Assembly (NCBI RefSeq): GCF_030867095.1
Contig: NC_081828.1
Location: 219,449,978-219,513,977 of the forward strand
Direction of reading: 5' to 3'
Length of the DNA: 64,000 nt
From: Alligator mississippiensis
Taxonomy: Eukaryota; Chordata; Crocodylia; Alligatoridae
The notes beneath the pieces were generated by a model that had not been told where the DNA came from, ran no database searches, and worked only from the letters and a program-made list of their open reading frames with translations. The translations under genes were made by a program, and so were the position numbers. Below, one piece after another: positions 23,536 through 36,651 of the stretch (the first letter of the stretch is position 1; each line of letters starts with the position of its first letter).

Positions 23536-26500
23536 TTATTGGAACAGGCCTTTTAAAAGGTTCACTTTGTCTTTGACAAATGTCTTGAATGAAGACTGTT
23601 TTTCCTTTTTCTTTCTGTACATGTCCTCCTCTCCTGGCAGCAGGGGCTCCTTATTAGCAATCTTCCTTATTATATCAGCTATTTCCCTCACTTTGTTCAG
23701 TGATTTTATCCGTTCCTGATACCCGGGCTTCAGCTCCTGTTGTTCCGACATGATCAGCAGGTCGATGTATTCTGGAGTGGACAGGGGGTTGGGCTTTAAG
23801 GCAATTTTTTGCAGGCGCTGGAGGCTGTAAGATGATTTGTCAATAAGCTCTAGCAATATCTCTTCCACTGCAGCGTATTCCTGGCTCAGCTTCTCCACCA
23901 CGTTCTTTGTTGATAATATCTCACCGGATGCCTTCTCGTACTTCTCTTTCAGTTCATTGAAGGTCCGTTTCTCTTTTCTTGACTCATAATTCCACTTGTA
24001 CTTCTGGTTGAAGTGAGCATTCCAGAAACACTTCCCAGGGCAGACTGTGCAATATCCCGTATTTTGATTTATAGCAGCACACCCTCGCTTACCATCATCA
24101 TTAGGGATTCCACAAGGATGGTGACATGTATAATGGCACCGCTGACAGTTTGTTATGTAGTTCCCTGTGCCAGAGATGTCTTCCTGCACAGGCACTGTCA
24201 CTTCTACCTCATATTGAAAGTCTTTATTGGCCTCCATTTCATCCTTGTGTTGCTCCAGAATTTTCTTTGTTTTTCTCAGTTCTTCCAGCTTCGTCAGTCC
24301 AGCCCTGATCTGGGGCTGCAGCCCTTCCACAGCCGCCTCCAGCTCCTTCCGTTCTCTGAGCACTTCCTTCGTCAGGGTCAAACTTCTACTTTCTAATTTG
24401 AATAAAGAATCAAAGAAGGTCTTCATGCTCATAGCTCCCATTTTCCAAAACATTGCATCAAAACTAAAACTGCCATCATCAGCTCCAGCATTGCTAGCAT
24501 ACAGTGTGGAATTATTGAATTTAAAATGAATAGGGGTACCCTTGGCATCCTTAGCACAAGGCACATCAGCAGTCTTAATGGCCTCTAGAACCGGGGGTGT
24601 CTGTCCATCTGCAAAGGTGACCAGCACCTGTATGTTGTCCTTTATGTCCTTCCCAAAGATGGAGAGCACCGAATCAAACACGTATTTCTGGGCATGGGTT
24701 AGACGAGCTAGCGAGGCCTGGACTACAACACACACAGCGTCTATTTGATCAATGCCCCCTGGAGTAGAGAAAAATTCTCGGATCTGTTTTGTTATTAGTT
24801 TGTCCTGCTCTATACCCCTGGTATCACCAAACCCTGGGGTGTCTATGATAGTCAGGCTGTAGAGGATTTTAAAGCCCTGCCTGTAATTGACCTCATAGGC
24901 GGTCACTTCAGACGTCTGGCTCTCAGCCTGGCTTCTGTTGGTCACTTCGTGGATCAGTTTGAACCTGAAATCATCCTCCCATTGCACTCCCAGGATGTAG
25001 TTGATCATCCCATTGATGAGAGTAGTTTTCCCAGACCCGGTTGCTCCCATCACCATAATGACCTTTCTGTGGGCGGGAGAGCTGTCTGCTCCCAGCCTGT
25101 ACTTTAAGTAAGATGAACTAGAATCACGCGCTGCCTCCTCTAGGGGCAGTGCGTACACGGAGGGCTCCTGGCCTCCAATCTGAATGCTCTTCTTCATGTA
25201 CTCATAAGCTAATGACTTTGATTCTGCTTCCAGCGTCGAAAAGGACACCTCCTCACTGGGGTCACTCATGGACACCTCCTCGCTGGGGTCACTCACAGCA
25301 CCATCCGTGCACACCGCTGACACTCGGAGCACATAGGACGTCCCAGGTTTCAGCCCCTCAATGGTGTAGGACTCTGCTTTCTGCTTGGTCCTTTGCTCTT
25401 GCCATTTGCCTTTTTCTTCAGGGCTTGTATCTCCTGTGACTTCTTTATACTCCACCCTGTACTCCTTTATAGTGACTCCCTCTCCGATGACGTTTGGATT
25501 TGTCCATCTCAGTGCTATGGCAGATGAAGCCACAGCAGTTTTTCCAGGATTTCCAGGGGGGCTGGTTGGACGTGTTTTCACCCTGTCAGTCCCATCACTG
25601 GTTGCGCTGAGCCCTGGTTTGCTCACTGCAGCGTATCGGAACTGGTACTTGGTGTTTGCACGTAACCCTGTTACTGGGAATGATTCCTGCTTGCTATTCA
25701 CACTCACAGCTGTCCAGTCCTCCTGCCCCACTCCTCTGTACTCCACCCGATAGCCGGTGATCGCAGCCTCTCCCCGGGCTGCTGGCTTCAGTGTGAGCTG
25801 CACACGGTCATGGCTGATTCCAGCAATCAGGGGAGGAAGAGGCTTTGCTGGAGGCTCAAAGTTGGTGCTGACCAGCTCCCCATCCTCATACAGGTAAATG
25901 GAAGCTCCTGGGTTGTCCTCGTCTGAGGTAGAAGCCACAAGAAACCGAGTTTTCCCATGGGACTTGTTGACACGGGCAAACTCTGACAGGGATTTTGCAG
26001 ATTTTCGGGCATTTTGGTTTCTCTCTTTGTCCTCAAACCACAGTTTGGATTTTGGTTTCTCACTGACATGTCTGGCTGGGGCTGGATCATGAGTATTTTT
26101 CATATACTGGGTCTGAAGCCACAGCTTTAAATCTGATAGATAGGGCTCCTCGTCCTGTAACGAGGTGAATGTAAAGGAGACGACAAACTCATTCGTGGGG
26201 TCAAGAACTATTTCATCCACTTTGTTCTTGGAGGACATGACTTCCACGTCCTTCAGGGCAGACAGGTAGGAACTCACAAAGTTTATTTCTCGTTCCTTAT
26301 TCTCCAGGAATTCGTTGAGTTGCTGTGTATTGAATGGGGACTGGTTCTTGCAAGTTAAAATGTCCACCAGGGCCCCTTCTTCCCTCCCACCCCCACGGAT
26401 GGAAGGCAGGAGTCCTGCCAGCTCTTTCTGGAAGATTTGTCTGTGCTGCTTGCACAGGTCTTGGAATTGCTGCAGTTTCCTCCTGATCTCAGGGAAGGTC

Positions 26501-27302
26501 GTGGCAATGCGGTTCTTCATCAGGTCATTGCAGCGCATGTCTACTTCTGCCAGCTGCTCCAGCACAGCCTGGGCATCAAAGATCAGTGTGAGGCTGATCT
26601 CACGGACCAGGCGAGCGGCTTTGGAGTCCAGCTTGGTCAGCGGGTACAGCCAGACTCTCACAGGCACGGCCTTCTCCCCGTTGTCCCCCAGCAGCTTGGG
26701 GAGCATGGCATAAACTTTCATGGCATCCTCGTAAGTCACTGGATTGTTCTCAAGAGCAAAATCACCATAAAATCTACAGCTGAATTTTTCAGCCTGGTGT
26801 TTCTCTTGTTCATCCATTTTCAGGGACCCTTCCCCTTGTATGGTGATCATTGGTATCTTGTTAATCATAACCTGGAGCTTTCCCTGTATCTCTTGCATGT
26901 CCTCAGATGAAGACACTTCCCGGTCGAACACGAAGAAGGCCTGAGCCCCGTACAGCACAGCGGTGACCACGTGGGTGGCCATGCCTTGGTCAAATACATC
27001 AGGGTAGGAGACATTCTGGCGACCAATATGGCTCATCGTCAGCTGCTTGAACTGGGTGGTGGTGGAGTACTGCAGAGTGACACGGGCCTGATGTCTGGAT
27101 GTCTTGGTATCTTCTAAATATTCTGCTGATCCCTCCACTTCCACCAGGCCACAGAAGAAGCTGGCCTTCAGTGAAGCTGTGACGTTGAGAGCAGAGGCCT
27201 TGGCATCAATGGTGTCTGATGCAATGATCTGAAATTCTGTCTTGGACTGCGGTTTTACATCCACGTCAGTTCGGAGAGTGTCCAGGTCCCACAGAGTGAT
27301 GC
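23536..27302 (-). CDS. SNTX-like protein, large exon 2 (FN3 and GTPase domains)
   Basis: A single exon of 3767 nt, open from acceptor AG (27304-27303) to its stop at 23536. With exon 1 (37165-37069) it gives about 1287 residues. It is a vertebrate stonustoxin-superfamily relative, probably cytoplasmic (no signal peptide, no membrane segment). Approximate domains are: SNTX N-terminal MACPF-like region to 290; helical FAT-like region 300-390; thioredoxin-like region 395-510; two FN3 domains 518-612 and 613-722; a G domain with P-loop GATGSGKTT (785-793, DNA 25047-25021) and DTPGFGDT (853-860). Coiled coils lie at about 1005-1060 and 1138-1195, with a Cys/His-rich possible zinc site at 1085-1124. 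The usual G4 Asn/Thr-Lys-x-Asp is replaced by VTFADG, so nucleotide specificity is uncertain. There is no PRY-SPRY domain, unlike the fish lethal factors, and no evidence of toxicity. No inactivating mutation is seen. Biochemical function is unknown; domain limits are inferred by eye. Confidence 0.88.
25243..25296. repeat. In-frame 27-bp tandem duplication in the second FN3 domain
   Basis: Two adjacent 27-bp units (25243-25269, 25270-25296) differ at two positions and encode SDPSEEVSM then SDPSEEVSF at the end of the second FN3 domain. The frame is kept and nine residues are added in an exposed linker-like stretch. Confidence 0.92.
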
Positions 27303-27782
27303 CTATAATGTTAAAAAAACATGGTAAATGTCAGCAGGATAAGTAAACCTTTTTTGTTAATGAAGCGTAAATATAGCATGTAAAGAAAAAAGGAACTGAA
27401 TAATGTTGAATAATCAGTGTCCACTAGCAGAATGATGTGCACTATAGTGCATGGTAGGTTAAAATAGAGAATCCCATGTTAAAGAGACCAGCAAACCCAT
27501 AACTAGGAATCTGCAATGTCAAGATCATAACTCCATGTTAAACACGGCCTGTTGCAGTGACAGGAGCTTTGGCAGCAGAATATCTATGTCAGTGCAACAT
27601 TCAGAGGAATGAATAAATGCACTTCATGGGCACATCACTGTATGTTGCACCTGCAGTTCAGGTCCTTCCCTTTCCTTCCCATTCTGTATGGCTTTCTGCT
27701 CAGCTACCCTCCTGCTGCTCTAGACAGCTTCCCAACACCTTTCCAATATCTGTATGTGTTAAAATACGTAGAGAACGTGACA

Positions 27783-29908
27783 CAGGGGACACAATGGCAG
27801 GAGTCTACTATAGACTTCCTAATCAGGAGCGAGAGCTTGATCAGGAATTCACCAAGGAACTGGCTGAGGCTGCACATGCTCAATGCATGGTTGTCATGGG
27901 AGACTTCAACTACCCGGGCATCTCATGGGAAGAGCACTCAGGCAAATCTGAACGGTCACAAAGCTTCTTTATGTGCATGGACAAACTCTATCTGACTCAA
28001 GAAGTCTATGCACTGATAAGCTGCTTAATGTGCTTAAAGCTGCTTTACATGCTATAAAGTGCTTGACCTTGTACTGGCAACTGGGGATGACCTAATCAGT
28101 GACCTAATGATTGAAGGGAAGCTGGGTGACAGTGACCATGAGCTGATCACCTTCACCATCTGCTATAAAGCTAGCAAGTTAGTCAGTAATACAAAAGTCC
28201 TTGACTTCAGGAAAGCTGACTTTGACAAGCTAAGGAGGCTTGTCAGTGAGGCCCTGAAAGGTGACAACCCAATGGAGAAGGGAATTTATGATGAGTGGTT
28301 GCTCCTCAAGGGAGCAATCCTGGATGCGTAAGCAAAGTCCATCCCATCTCAGAGGAAAGGCAGCAAAAGGGCACAGAAGCCCCCCCTGGCTCTCCAGGGA
28401 ACTGGCAGACCTCCTGTGTCTTAAAAGGACGACCTACAAAGGATGGAGGACTAGAACCACCTCCAAGGAGGAATATTCTGCTCTGGTCCAGACCTGCAGA
28501 GAGCAAACCAGGAAGGCCAAGGCTGCGATGGAACTCCAGCTAGCTACAAATATCAAGGACAATAAAAAGTCCTTTTTTTAGATATGTGGGGAGCCAGAGG
28601 AAAAGCAAGGGCAACATTGGACGCCTGCTGAACCAGATGGGGCAACTGACTAACGATGCTCAGGAAAAAGCAAACTAGCTAAATGGGTACTTTGCATCAA
28701 TTTTGCACCAGTCCCATGGGACGGCCCTGCCCACTATTGAAGCTGACCTTGTGAAGGAACACCTTGAGAGGCTGGATACCTTCAAGTCAGCTGGCCTTGA
28801 TGGGTTACACCCAAGGGTACTCAGGGAGCTGGTGGGCATCATAGCTCAGCCCCTGGCACAGACCTTTGAGAGCTCTTGGCACTCTGGTGAAGTGTCCAAT
28901 GATTGGAAGAAGGCCAATGTGGTGGCTGTCTTCAAGAAGGTAGGAAAGTGGATCCGGCAAACTACAGGTCCATCAGCCTGACCTCTGTCCTGGGGACGGT
29001 CTTGGAAAAGATTATTAAAGAGGCCATTCTTAACTGACTGGCCAATGGCAATATCCTGAGGGATACCCAGCATGGGTTTGTTGCGGGTAGGTCTTGTTTG
29101 ACCATTCTCATTTCCTTTTACAACCAGGTGACCTATCACCTGGACATGGGAGAAGAGATTGGTGTTATAAATCTTGACTTCAAAAAAGCCTTCGATCTGG
29201 TATCCCATGATCACCTCTTGCTAAACTAGCTAACTGCAGCCTCGGCCTCACCATGATCCGCTGGCTGGGGAATTGGCTCTGCAGTAGGACACAGAGGGTG
29301 GTGGTCGATGGGAGCCAATCGTCTTGGTGCACTGTGACCAGTGGGGTCCCTCAAGGCTCTGTCCTAGGGCCTATACTATTTAACATCTTCATCAATAATG
29401 TGGGCATTAGTGTCAGAAGTGGACTGGAAAAGTTTGCCAATGACACCAAACTCTGGGGTAAAGCATCCACACCTGAGGACAAGAGGGAGATGCAGGCAGA
29501 TCTTGACAGGCTCAGGAAATGGGCGGACATGAACCTGATGGTGTTTAACACTGAAAAACACAAGGTTCTCCACCTTGGGCAGAAAAACCTGCAGCATGCT
29601 TATAGGCTTGGTAGTGCTATGCTGGTTAGCACTACAAATGAAAGGGACTCAAGGGTCATGGTTGACCACAAGATGACCATGAGCCTGCAGTGTGATGCTG
29701 CAGCCAGTAAAGCGAGCAAAACACTGGCTTGCATACATAGATGCTTCTCAAGCAAATCCTGGGACATTGTTCTCCCATTGTTCTCAGCATTTGTGAGGCT
29801 GCAGCTGGAGGATTGTGTCCAGTTTTGGGCTCCACAATTCAGAAAGGATGTGGAGAAGCTTGGAAAGGTGCAGAGGAGAGCCACGTGCATGATCAGAAGT
29901 CAGGAAAA
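27783..29908 (+). mobile_element. CR1 copy, ORF2 endonuclease and RT, degenerate, no 3' end
   Basis: Begins inside the endonuclease domain (VYYRLPNQ; CMVVMGDFNYPGISWEEH; LGDSDHELITF) and continues through the linker and RT ([38 protein letters not shown]). Several frameshifts and stops are present. The RT catalytic motif is FANDT (29433-29447) instead of FADDT, so the first catalytic Asp is lost. It breaks off near 29908 in the C-terminal region and is followed directly by a second CR1 segment. Confidence 0.9.
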
Positions 29909-30578
29909 CAGTGAAAACAATGCAGAAGTCCTCAACTTTAGGAAAGCTAAAACTGGATCCACCCCAAAGAAGGAGTACTCTGCACTGGTCCAGACCAGTA
30001 GGGAGCAAACCAGGAAAGCAAAGGCTGCGACTGAAGTCTAGCTGGCTACACGAATCAAGGACGATAAATAGTCCTTTTTCAGATATGTGCGGAGTCAGAA
30101 GAAAAGCAAAGTAACACTGGACTCCTGCTAAAGCAAATGGGATAACTGACAACCGACATCCAGGAAAAAGCCAACCCACTTAATCCATATTTTCCGTTGG
30201 TGTTTCACCAGCCCAAAGGGACCACCCTGCTTAACACCGTGAGGGATGGCCAGGGTGAGGGTGAATTTATACCCTACATCACTGTAGACCATGTAAAGGA
30301 ACACCTTGAGGGGCTGAACACCTTAAAGTCAGGTGGCCTGGACTGTTTGCACCCCAGGGTGCTTAAGGAGCTGGCAAGCATCATAGCTTAGCCACTGGCA
30401 CGGATCTTTGAGAACTCGTGGCACTCAGGTGAAATGCCTATCTTCAAGAAAGGGAGGAAAGTAGATCCAGGAAACTACAGGCCTATCAGCCTGACTCTAT
30501 CCCTGGGAAGATCTTGGAAAAAATGATCAGAGACCATTCTTCACAAACTGACTGATGGCAACATCCTGAGGGATAGCC

Positions 30579-31770
30579 TGTGGCACAATACCATCTTGGT
30601 CTCTCCCCAAAACTGCTATCTGGCAGTTTGGTGACCATGGTCACTGCAAGGGGCAGGCTCCCGTCTCGTCATGTGACCCTGAGTTGTAACCTGAGTTGGA
30701 TACATTCCTGAGGGAGGGGGCAAACCTGCTTCCTCTGCCTACCTGACTGGCCTCACAGACCTGGGTGTGAGGCTTAAGCTCCCTATTGTTCTGAGCAATG
30801 CCAGCATGACTGGGAAGGGGCTAAAGACATAGACATTTGGGCGGGAAGGGACCGCAGTAGCTCATCGAGTGCAGCCCCCTGCCCGAGGGGCAGGAAGTCA
30901 GCAGGGGTCATAGATTCATAGATGATTCATAGATGCTAGGGTCGGAAGGGACCTCAATAGATCATTGAGTCCGACCCCCTTCATAGGCAGGAAAGAGTGC
31001 TGGGTCTAGATGACCCCAGCTAGATGCTCATCTAACCTCCTCTTGAAGACCCCCAGGGTAGGGGAGAGCACCACCTCCCTTGGGAGCCCGTTCCAGACCT
31101 TGGCCACTCGAACTGTGAAGAAGTTCTTCCTAATGTCCAATCTAAATCTGCTCTCTGCTAGCTTGTGGCCATTATTTCTTGTAACCCCCGGGGGTGCCTT
31201 GGTGAATAAATCCTCACCAATTCCCTTCTGTGCCCCCATGATGAACTTATAGGCAGCCACAAGGTTGCCTCTATATATTATTTGCAGTAACTCAGATGCC
31301 TTATCAAAGGCTATCTAGCCCCCCTGTTTGCTCTATGGGATTTCTTTGATATTGCTGTACCCTGTACCCTATTTCACACCTGCTCCTTTTAACCAATAAA
31401 GTTCTCCTTTGTACCTAGCATGGGAGACTTATTGGGAGAGGGTCTAGATTATGCCTTGGGGTCCCCTTGGTCTGGGTGACTGAGGGAGACCACTATTTGT
31501 GCTTCAGACTGAGGGAAGCACCCCAAGTTCTTGCAGTGGGTCAAGTACCCTCAAGGACTAATAGGTCTGTGTTTCCTAGAGGGCACAAATCCAGGATCAG
31601 TCCAGACTCTGGGTGGTAGCAGTGTTATCCCCAGGCTAGCGGATGTGCTCCAGGGAGGGGGTCAGCTGGAAGTGAGGCACCCCCAGGTAGGCACTCAGAG
31701 CCTGGAAGGTGGTTGGGCGTAGTGAGATGGGTGGCTCAGCACAGAAGCATCCGCCTCCTGGCCTGCCACA
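30579..31770 (+). mobile_element. Solo LTR, family LTR2, copy d, inside CR1
   Basis: Starts TGTGGCACAATACC and ends CTGGCCTGCCACA. The flanking CR1 is interrupted exactly here. Flanks are TAGCC (30574-30578) and CAGCC (31771-31775), so AGCC is shared. AATAAA is at about 31394 in 'aaccaataaagttctcc'. Its middle is occupied by reverse CR1 sequence (30828-31267) and about 300 bp of LTR seen in copy c are missing there. Confidence 0.85.
30828..31267 (-). mobile_element. Antisense CR1 3' fragments inside LTR2-d
   Basis: Two pieces: an older 3' end (about 30828-30909, 'gggaccgcagtagctcatcgag') and a younger one (about 30910-31267). The younger piece begins with the inverted ATTCATAGATG tail and carries the inverted C-terminal coding end (FRLDIRKNFFTVRVAKVWNG on the minus strand). 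It is near-identical to 63648-64000 and to the inverted 3' ends of 55470 and 61946. Confidence 0.9.
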
Positions 31771-33534
31771 CAGCCAGCATGGGTTTGTTGTAGGTAGGTG
31801 TTGCCTAACCAATCTCATCACCTTTTATGACCAGGTGACATATCACCTGGACAAGAGAGAAGAGATTGACATCATATATTTTGATTTTAAAAAGACTTTG
31901 ATCTAGTGTCCCATGATCTCCTCATGGAAAAATTGGCCAACTGCGACTTTGGCTACATCACAGTCTGATGGATGGGGAATTGGCTCCGAGGTTGGACCTA
32001 GGGAGTAGTAATAGATGGAAGTAAATCATCGTGGTGTCCCATGACCAGTGGGTTCTCCCAAGGCTCCATCCTTGGGTCTGTACTCTTTACAATCTTTATT
32101 AATGATGTAGATATTGCTATCAGAAGTGGACTGGCCAAGTTCACTGATTACACCAAACTTTGGGATAAATCATCAACACTTGAGGATAGGCTAGTGATCC
32201 AGGCTGACCTAGACAGGCTTAGAAAATGGATGGATGAAAACCTGATGGCGTTCAACACTGAAAAATGCAAGGTACTCCACCTTGGGGAAAAATACCCCAC
32301 AGCACACTTGTAGGCTCAGCAGTGCTATAATTGCTAGCAGCATGGCAAAGGGACTTGGGGATCATGACTGACCACAAGATGAACAAGAGCCACCAATGTG
32401 ATGTTGCAGCTGGCAAAGCAAACAATACTGTGGCTTGCATCCATAGATGCTTCTCAAGCAAATCACAGGATGTCATCCTCCCATTGTATTCGGCCTTGGT
32501 GAGGCCGCAGCTGGAGTCCTGCATCCAGTTTTGGGCTCCACAATTCAAAAAGGATGTGGAGACGCTTGAGAGAGTGCAGAGAAGAGCCATGCACATGATC
32601 CGAGGTCAGGAAAACAGACCATATGATGAGAGGCTGAGAGCCATGGGACTTTTCAGCCTAGAAAAAGCGCAGGCTCAGGGATGTTCTGGTGGCCACCTAC
32701 AAGTTTATCAGGGCTGCTCACCAGGATCTGGGGGAATGATTGTTCACCAGAGCACCCCAAGGGATGACAAGGTTGAACAGTTATAAACTCCTGCAAGACC
32801 ATTTCAGGCTGGACATAAGGAAGAACTTCTTTACTGTCCAAGCCCCCAAGGTCTGGAATATCCTGTCATTGGAGGTGGTTCAAGCACCCACATTGAACGC
32901 CTTCAGGAGAAATTTGGATGCTTATCTTGCTGGGATGCTATGACCCCATCTGACTTCCTGCCCCTGGGGCAGGGTGTTGAACTCGATGATCTTCAGAGGT
33001 CCCTTCCAACCCTAATGTCTATGAAATCTATTAAATCTATGAAACAGTGCTCTTGGGGGAGATTTCCTGCTAGAGGATTGGAGAAGAAAGAAGAAAGATT
33101 TAGTACAGGCATATTATTATCAAACACAAGTTCCTGGTCTTGAGGAGGGGCAGAAGACCTGAAGTGGAGCCCACAGGTTATGTTATTCTGAAGGTGAGGC
33201 TAGACAATCATAAAAAGAAACCTAAAGATCCAGGAAAAAGAGCCAGACTCAGCTTTCTTCAAGGAGAACCCTCAAGATGAGCCTGCCGGTTCAAATGTCA
33301 GTTCCTGGCTGCTTGGACAGGAGTGAGTAGTTACAAATCCATCCCAGCATCAGACAGCACCTGTCCTTGACTGGGCCCAGCTGGTGAGGTCAGGAGGGAT
33401 ATTTAAAAGGGTCTCTCCAGGAAGGAGGTGGGACATTTTAAAAACACACACAGAAGTGTGGACCTGTGCAGCTCGCTCTCTCATACTCAGGATGTGGAAG
33501 TGAGTAATTTACCAGAAACTTAACTAGGAGTAAG

Positions 33535-34612
33535 TTTCATAGTTTCATAGTAGCTAGGGTGAGGAGGGACCTGAACAGATCATCTAGCCTGACCCCTGCC
33601 ACAGGCAGGAATGAGTGCTGGGTTCACAAGACCCCAGACAGGTGATCGTCCAATCTCCTCTTAAATTTGCCCAAGGTCGGGGCGAGGACCACTTCCCTGG
33701 GAAGTTGGTTCCAGATTCTGGCCACCCTAACTGTAAAATATTGCCGTTTGATCTCTAACTTAAACTGATTCTCCATCAGCTTATGACCATTGTTCCTCGT
33801 CACCCCAGGTGGTGCTGGGGAGAAAAGGGCTCTGCCTGTTTGCTGTTGATCCCCCCGATGAGCTTGTAGGCAGCCCCCAGGTCCCCCTCGGCCTCCTCTT
33901 GCTGAGACTGAACAGGTTCAGGTCCCTCAGTCTCTCCTCATAGGACCTGTCCTGCTGCCTCTCACCAAGCGGGTGGCCTCCTCTGGACCCTCTCCAGGCT
34001 GGCCACATCCCTCCTGAAGTGCGGCGCCCAGTACTGGACACAGTACTCTAACTGCGGCCTGACCCAAGTCGCATAGAGGGGGAGTATCACCTCTCTGGAC
34101 CGGCTTGAGATGCACCTTTGGATGCATGACAAGGTCTGGCTGGCCTTGCTGGCTGCGGTCTGGCATTGGGGGCTCATGTTCACCTTGGAGTCAATAATGA
34201 CTCCGAGATTCGTTTCCACCTCTGTGCTTTCAAGAAGGGAACTCCCCAGCCTGTATGTGTGCTGTGGAGTCCTTCTCCCCAAGGTGCAGCACCCTGCACT
34301 TGTCTACGTTGAACCCCACCCTATTCTCGTCTGCCCACTGTTGTAGTCTGTCTAAATCTAGTTGCAGCCTCTTTCTCCCTTCAAGTGTGTCCACCTCGCC
34401 CCACATCTTAGTGTCATCAGCAAATTTGGACAGCGTGCTTTCCACCCCCTCGTCCAAGTCACTGATGAAGATGTTAAACAGTGCAGGCCCGAGGACCGAG
34501 CCCTGGGGTACCCCACTGCTCATATCTCACCAGGTTGGGTACAACCCATCCACCTCTCTGGGTGCGCCCCATCAGCCAATTTTTTACCCATCCAACTGTG
34601 CAAGCATCAATG
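33535..34612 (-). mobile_element. Antisense CR1 3' fragment inside LTR2-e
   Basis: Starts with the inverted tail TTTCATAGTTTCATAG and runs up through the RT C-terminal half. On the minus strand it carries [20 protein letters not shown] and an intact FADDT followed by KMWGE (about 34440-34420). Several frames are needed, so it is dead. Same subfamily as 43334-46277. Confidence 0.92.
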
Positions 34613-35473
34613 CATAAAGTACTCTAGTCACGTAGCTAAAGGCTACCAAGCCACTTTTGTTTGCTCAGAGCTATTCTTTTGCTACTTCTCTGACTTGTAC
34701 TCCTCCCCATGCCTACTCTCTCTACAATAAAGCTGTCGGATATAGCCAGTCTGGTTATACATGCTTGAGTGGGATTGGGCAGTCCTTCTTGCTCCCTTGT
34801 CTTGTCTGACTAAGGGAGGCTACTTTCTATGCTTCAGGCTATAATGTAGCAGAAAGCCCCTTTCCCTCTTGCCTGCAGTTGCTCTCCCCTCCTTGGATAT
34901 GTTTCTCTTTTTCTACCTTTTCTTCCTTCCTCTCTCTTTCACTTTAAGATAAGGAATTGTGTTTTGAAATTTGTATGTGTGCATTTTGTATCTCCCCTTG
35001 TATTTTGGTATTTTTATCTATTTGTGTGCCATGGCATTACTTTTGTAGCTTATATTTTATACTCCTCACCTTTCAACTTTCAACTAAATGTGTTTAGTTT
35101 CATAAGTAAGTTATACATTGTAACAATGTTAACAAGGGCAGGAATCAAACCACCGCTTCCCTGTATCAGGCTGGCCCCTGAAAGAGCGAGTGAATCAGTG
35201 ATTGAATGTGTAACACGGTAGCAGGCAGCAATTAACACCTGGGAAACTGCAGATCAACGAACAGAAGAACTCAACAGAAGACAATGTAACAACCAGGAAA
35301 TCTCTAAACCTGACTGATCAAGAGCTAGAAGCCCTGGCCTCAGTTAATCAATGCCGGGGACCAACTTTTGGGCTGAATATCTCCAAACCGACCGCTCCCA
35401 GAGCCCTATTCAAAATTCATCAATGGACTCCCAAACCTGCACGTACATGCGGACGACCCCTGGGACTGACAGA

Positions 35474-36350
35474 TGTCACAACCCAAAGTTGTGAGTTTTT
35501 GTTTGTGTGTGCTTTGGCATCGCTAAATTATGTTCCTGCTAAAATTACAGCTTCCTTGCACGGTGGAGTTCTCTGCTGCGGGACAGAACTCCGGTGCAAC
35601 AGGGAATTTCCCGCCAAATTTGTAGCTTTCTTTGCAGGGTGCATTTCTCTGCTGCAGAGGAGAAATGCTCGTTGCAAAGAGTTCCCACCATTCGTATTCA
35701 AATTTGTGTCCTGCTATTGGCTAGTTCTAATATATGCACATGTGGCGGCTAGCGATTGGCTTGTTAGCCGTATAAAGTGCTTGAGTGGTTTCCGCCCAAG
35801 TTGGAGGACTCCACGAACACCAGGAGGAGGAGACTTCATGCTGTGTGAAGATCTCTAAGTGCTGCGGATCCTTATGGACCCAACGCATTTCTTAAGCAGG
35901 CAACAGAGGTCTGATCAGCCTCTAGCCTCTCCCTGTCGCCGAGCGCAATCCTAGACGTATCCTGTTCCTATATACCCAATTTTCGAACCCACGGAGATTA
36001 GCAACTCTGGGGCCTGGGAACCGAACAGAGCCCACGGAGCTTCGACAACTCCGTGGGAAAGAATTGCCGGACCCGCGGAGCCTAAACAACTCTGGGGCCA
36101 AAGAACTGAATTTGTCATAGTCCTTCAACGAGGATTTAAGCGGAGCTGCACCTGGAAAACTGTCCAGCCTACACCACGACAATCTTGGGTGTAAGTAAAT
36201 AATCTTTTCAATCAACCATTACGCCTCTGTGACTAATTCTAGCCCGCGCGTGCCTTGCCACCGCACGGTTTTCTCCGACCCCGTGTGCCCGGGCTGCTGG
36301 CCACAGCCCACGTGCGCAAAGACGGGCCCGGCTCACCCCTGGCCCGCACA
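35474..36350 (+). mobile_element. Solo LTR, family LTR3, 5-bp TSD ACAGA, inside LTR1-B
   Basis: 877 bp, starts TGTCACAACCCAAAG and ends GGCCCGCACA, flanked by a perfect 5-bp duplication ACAGA (35469-35473, 36351-36355). LTR1 copy A is uninterrupted at this site, confirming the insertion. A CAAT-like ATTGGC (35755-35760) and a TATA box TATAAAG (35771-35777) support plus orientation. The 3' third is CpG-rich, unlike its surroundings, which suggests a younger element. Confidence 0.92.
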
Positions 36351-36645
36351 ACAGATATCATCCAGTAGCCACCGGGGGGGGGAAGTCCCACGAGGGTCAA
36401 TGACCCCTGGATTGGGCAAACCTGAAAACTGGGGAGTCACCAAAGTCTGCCAAGGACAGATAAAAAGCAGTAAAAAGTGACCCTCAGTGGCGCCCTCTTG
36501 ATCTCCAACTTGACCAGCACCCGACCTGTCCAGCCAGAAGGACCAGCCAGCGACCCCCTTCTGGAAGATAACACCACGCTGAAAGAAGCCTCAACGACAG
36601 ACTCCAGCACCTGTGGGATAGGTATACCTGACTCTTGTAGCTTGC

Positions 36646-36651
<6 letters not shown>

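Larger units (their letters stand above)
29909..33044 (+). mobile_element. Second CR1 copy, head-to-tail, split by LTR2-d
   Basis: Starts at the end of the endonuclease region ('gaagtcctcaactttagg'), skips part of the linker, and continues through the RT N-terminal region to 30578. After the LTR2-d insertion it resumes at 31771 ('cagcatgggtttgttgtagg'). The catalytic motif is decayed to FTDYT near 32133. The 3' UTR ends with the TCTATGAAATCTATTAAATC tail near 33040. Dead. Confidence 0.88.

Noticed and set aside
23536..27302. Calling the SNTX-like gene a venom toxin
   Set aside because: It lacks the PRY-SPRY domain and a secretion signal, and the superfamily includes many non-venom proteins.
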